From: Phymatolithon calcareum
Taxonomy: Eukaryota > Rhodophyta > Florideophyceae > Hapalidiales
Direction of reading: 5' to 3'
Length of the DNA stretch: 64,000 nt
Assembly: GCA_977006965.1 (NCBI GenBank)
Contig: OZ345371.1
Coordinates: 248,001-312,000 of the forward strand
Part shown: piece by piece, positions 63,497-64,000 of the stretch
Layout: every line of letters starts with the position of its first letter
How positions within the stretch are numbered: the first letter of the stretch is position 1
The notes under the pieces: model-generated
Seen by the model: only the letters and a program-made list of their open reading frames with translations
Database searches by the model: none
What the model was told of the DNA's origin: nothing
Made by a program: the position numbers and the translations under genes

Positions 63497-64000
63497 TACA
63501 AGCCGGGCTCACGGAGTACTCTACGGAAAGTACTTTCGTAGAATATATACATCACACCTGATATTACTGATCTTGCAGACAGACGGAAAAACCGCGCTCT
63601 TGGCCGATTTCAAATGATAAGAGACCGATCATTTTGCGGCTGTGCACTTAGCACGGACCATCCACGTAACGCTGACTTCCAATCGATCACTTTTATTGAA
63701 GCCTTGATAAAAGAGAAAATGACTGTCTTTAGAAGCACTTATGGGCGCTTCCTTGCTTCCAAATATTTAGACTTTGGTATGATACTGGACCAAGGTATTC
63801 CCACCGTCACTTCTTTGCCACATTGCTGACCCGCCACAATCAATTTTCCCGTTGCCGTGCCCATTCCAGACTCCGATCAACCCCGTTCAAGCAGGAGGGA
63901 TCCCATTTACTCGTAAGCGCTCAAGCACATAAATTAGCAGCATGTCTTCTTTTTTCTCCGTGTGGAGTGACGTGTCCCTGTGCCTGCTCGACGCAATTCA
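63497..64000. other. right edge, no supported gene
   Basis: A 71-codon frame (63614-63829) has no recognised motif. Confidence 0.3.

Overview
This is nuclear DNA from an intron-poor eukaryote. The house-keeping genes are eukaryotic: importin beta, a Vrg4/SLC35-type nucleotide-sugar transporter, a Ptc7-like PP2C phosphatase and C2H2 and other zinc proteins. Most are single uninterrupted exons; one short gene needs a 94-nt GT-AG intron. The importin N-terminus resembles plant and algal versions. A compact alga, possibly a red alga, would fit, but that is inference and the phylum is not proven by the sequence. I found no rRNA or convincing tRNA gene.

Layout. From 1 to about 16.4 kb the window is gene-bearing: a GC-rich tandem repeat at the left edge, then on the minus strand the transporter (1155-2198), importin beta (3551-6226), PP2C phosphatase (8818-10167) and a metallo-beta-lactamase-fold protein (11527-12270), and on the plus strand a cysteine-rich zinc protein (15713-16444). 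A small probable type I membrane protein lies at 22960-23364 and a spliced four-finger C2H2 gene at 60077-60563. The stretch from about 16.8 to 58.6 kb is mainly transposable elements and their debris.

Mobile elements. (i) A complete Ty1/copia element, 41255-47132, minus strand: near-identical 472-473 bp LTRs, AGGAA target duplication, one open gag-pol frame, a polypurine tract and a primer site matching the anticodon region of initiator tRNA-Met. (ii) A piggyBac-superfamily family: an apparently complete 2.5-kb copy (23485-25981), a 1.29-kb internal-deletion copy (37804-39092) and a decayed, diverged copy (about 13120-14150). The two well preserved copies end in TGTC-type inverted repeats and are flanked by 4-bp CTAN duplications instead of the usual TTAA. 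(iii) Two decayed hAT-like transposase genes, one split by a LINE that is itself split by a solo LTR, giving a datable three-layer nest with both target duplications legible. (iv) At least two LINE lineages, one with a poly-A tail (B) and one with a GAAT tail (A), plus short poly-A or microsatellite-tailed retroposons. (v) Non-autonomous DNA elements: a mariner-type element with TA duplications, a long-TIR foldback, and two pogo/Tigger-like elements.

Sequence signals without an obvious protein: two abutting perfect palindromes (38 and 40 bp) over the start codon of a transposase remnant, a 109-bp near-perfect hairpin at 26885-26993 and an 80-bp hairpin at 19494-19573. Homologies are by eye from motifs and internal comparison; none was confirmed by a database search.
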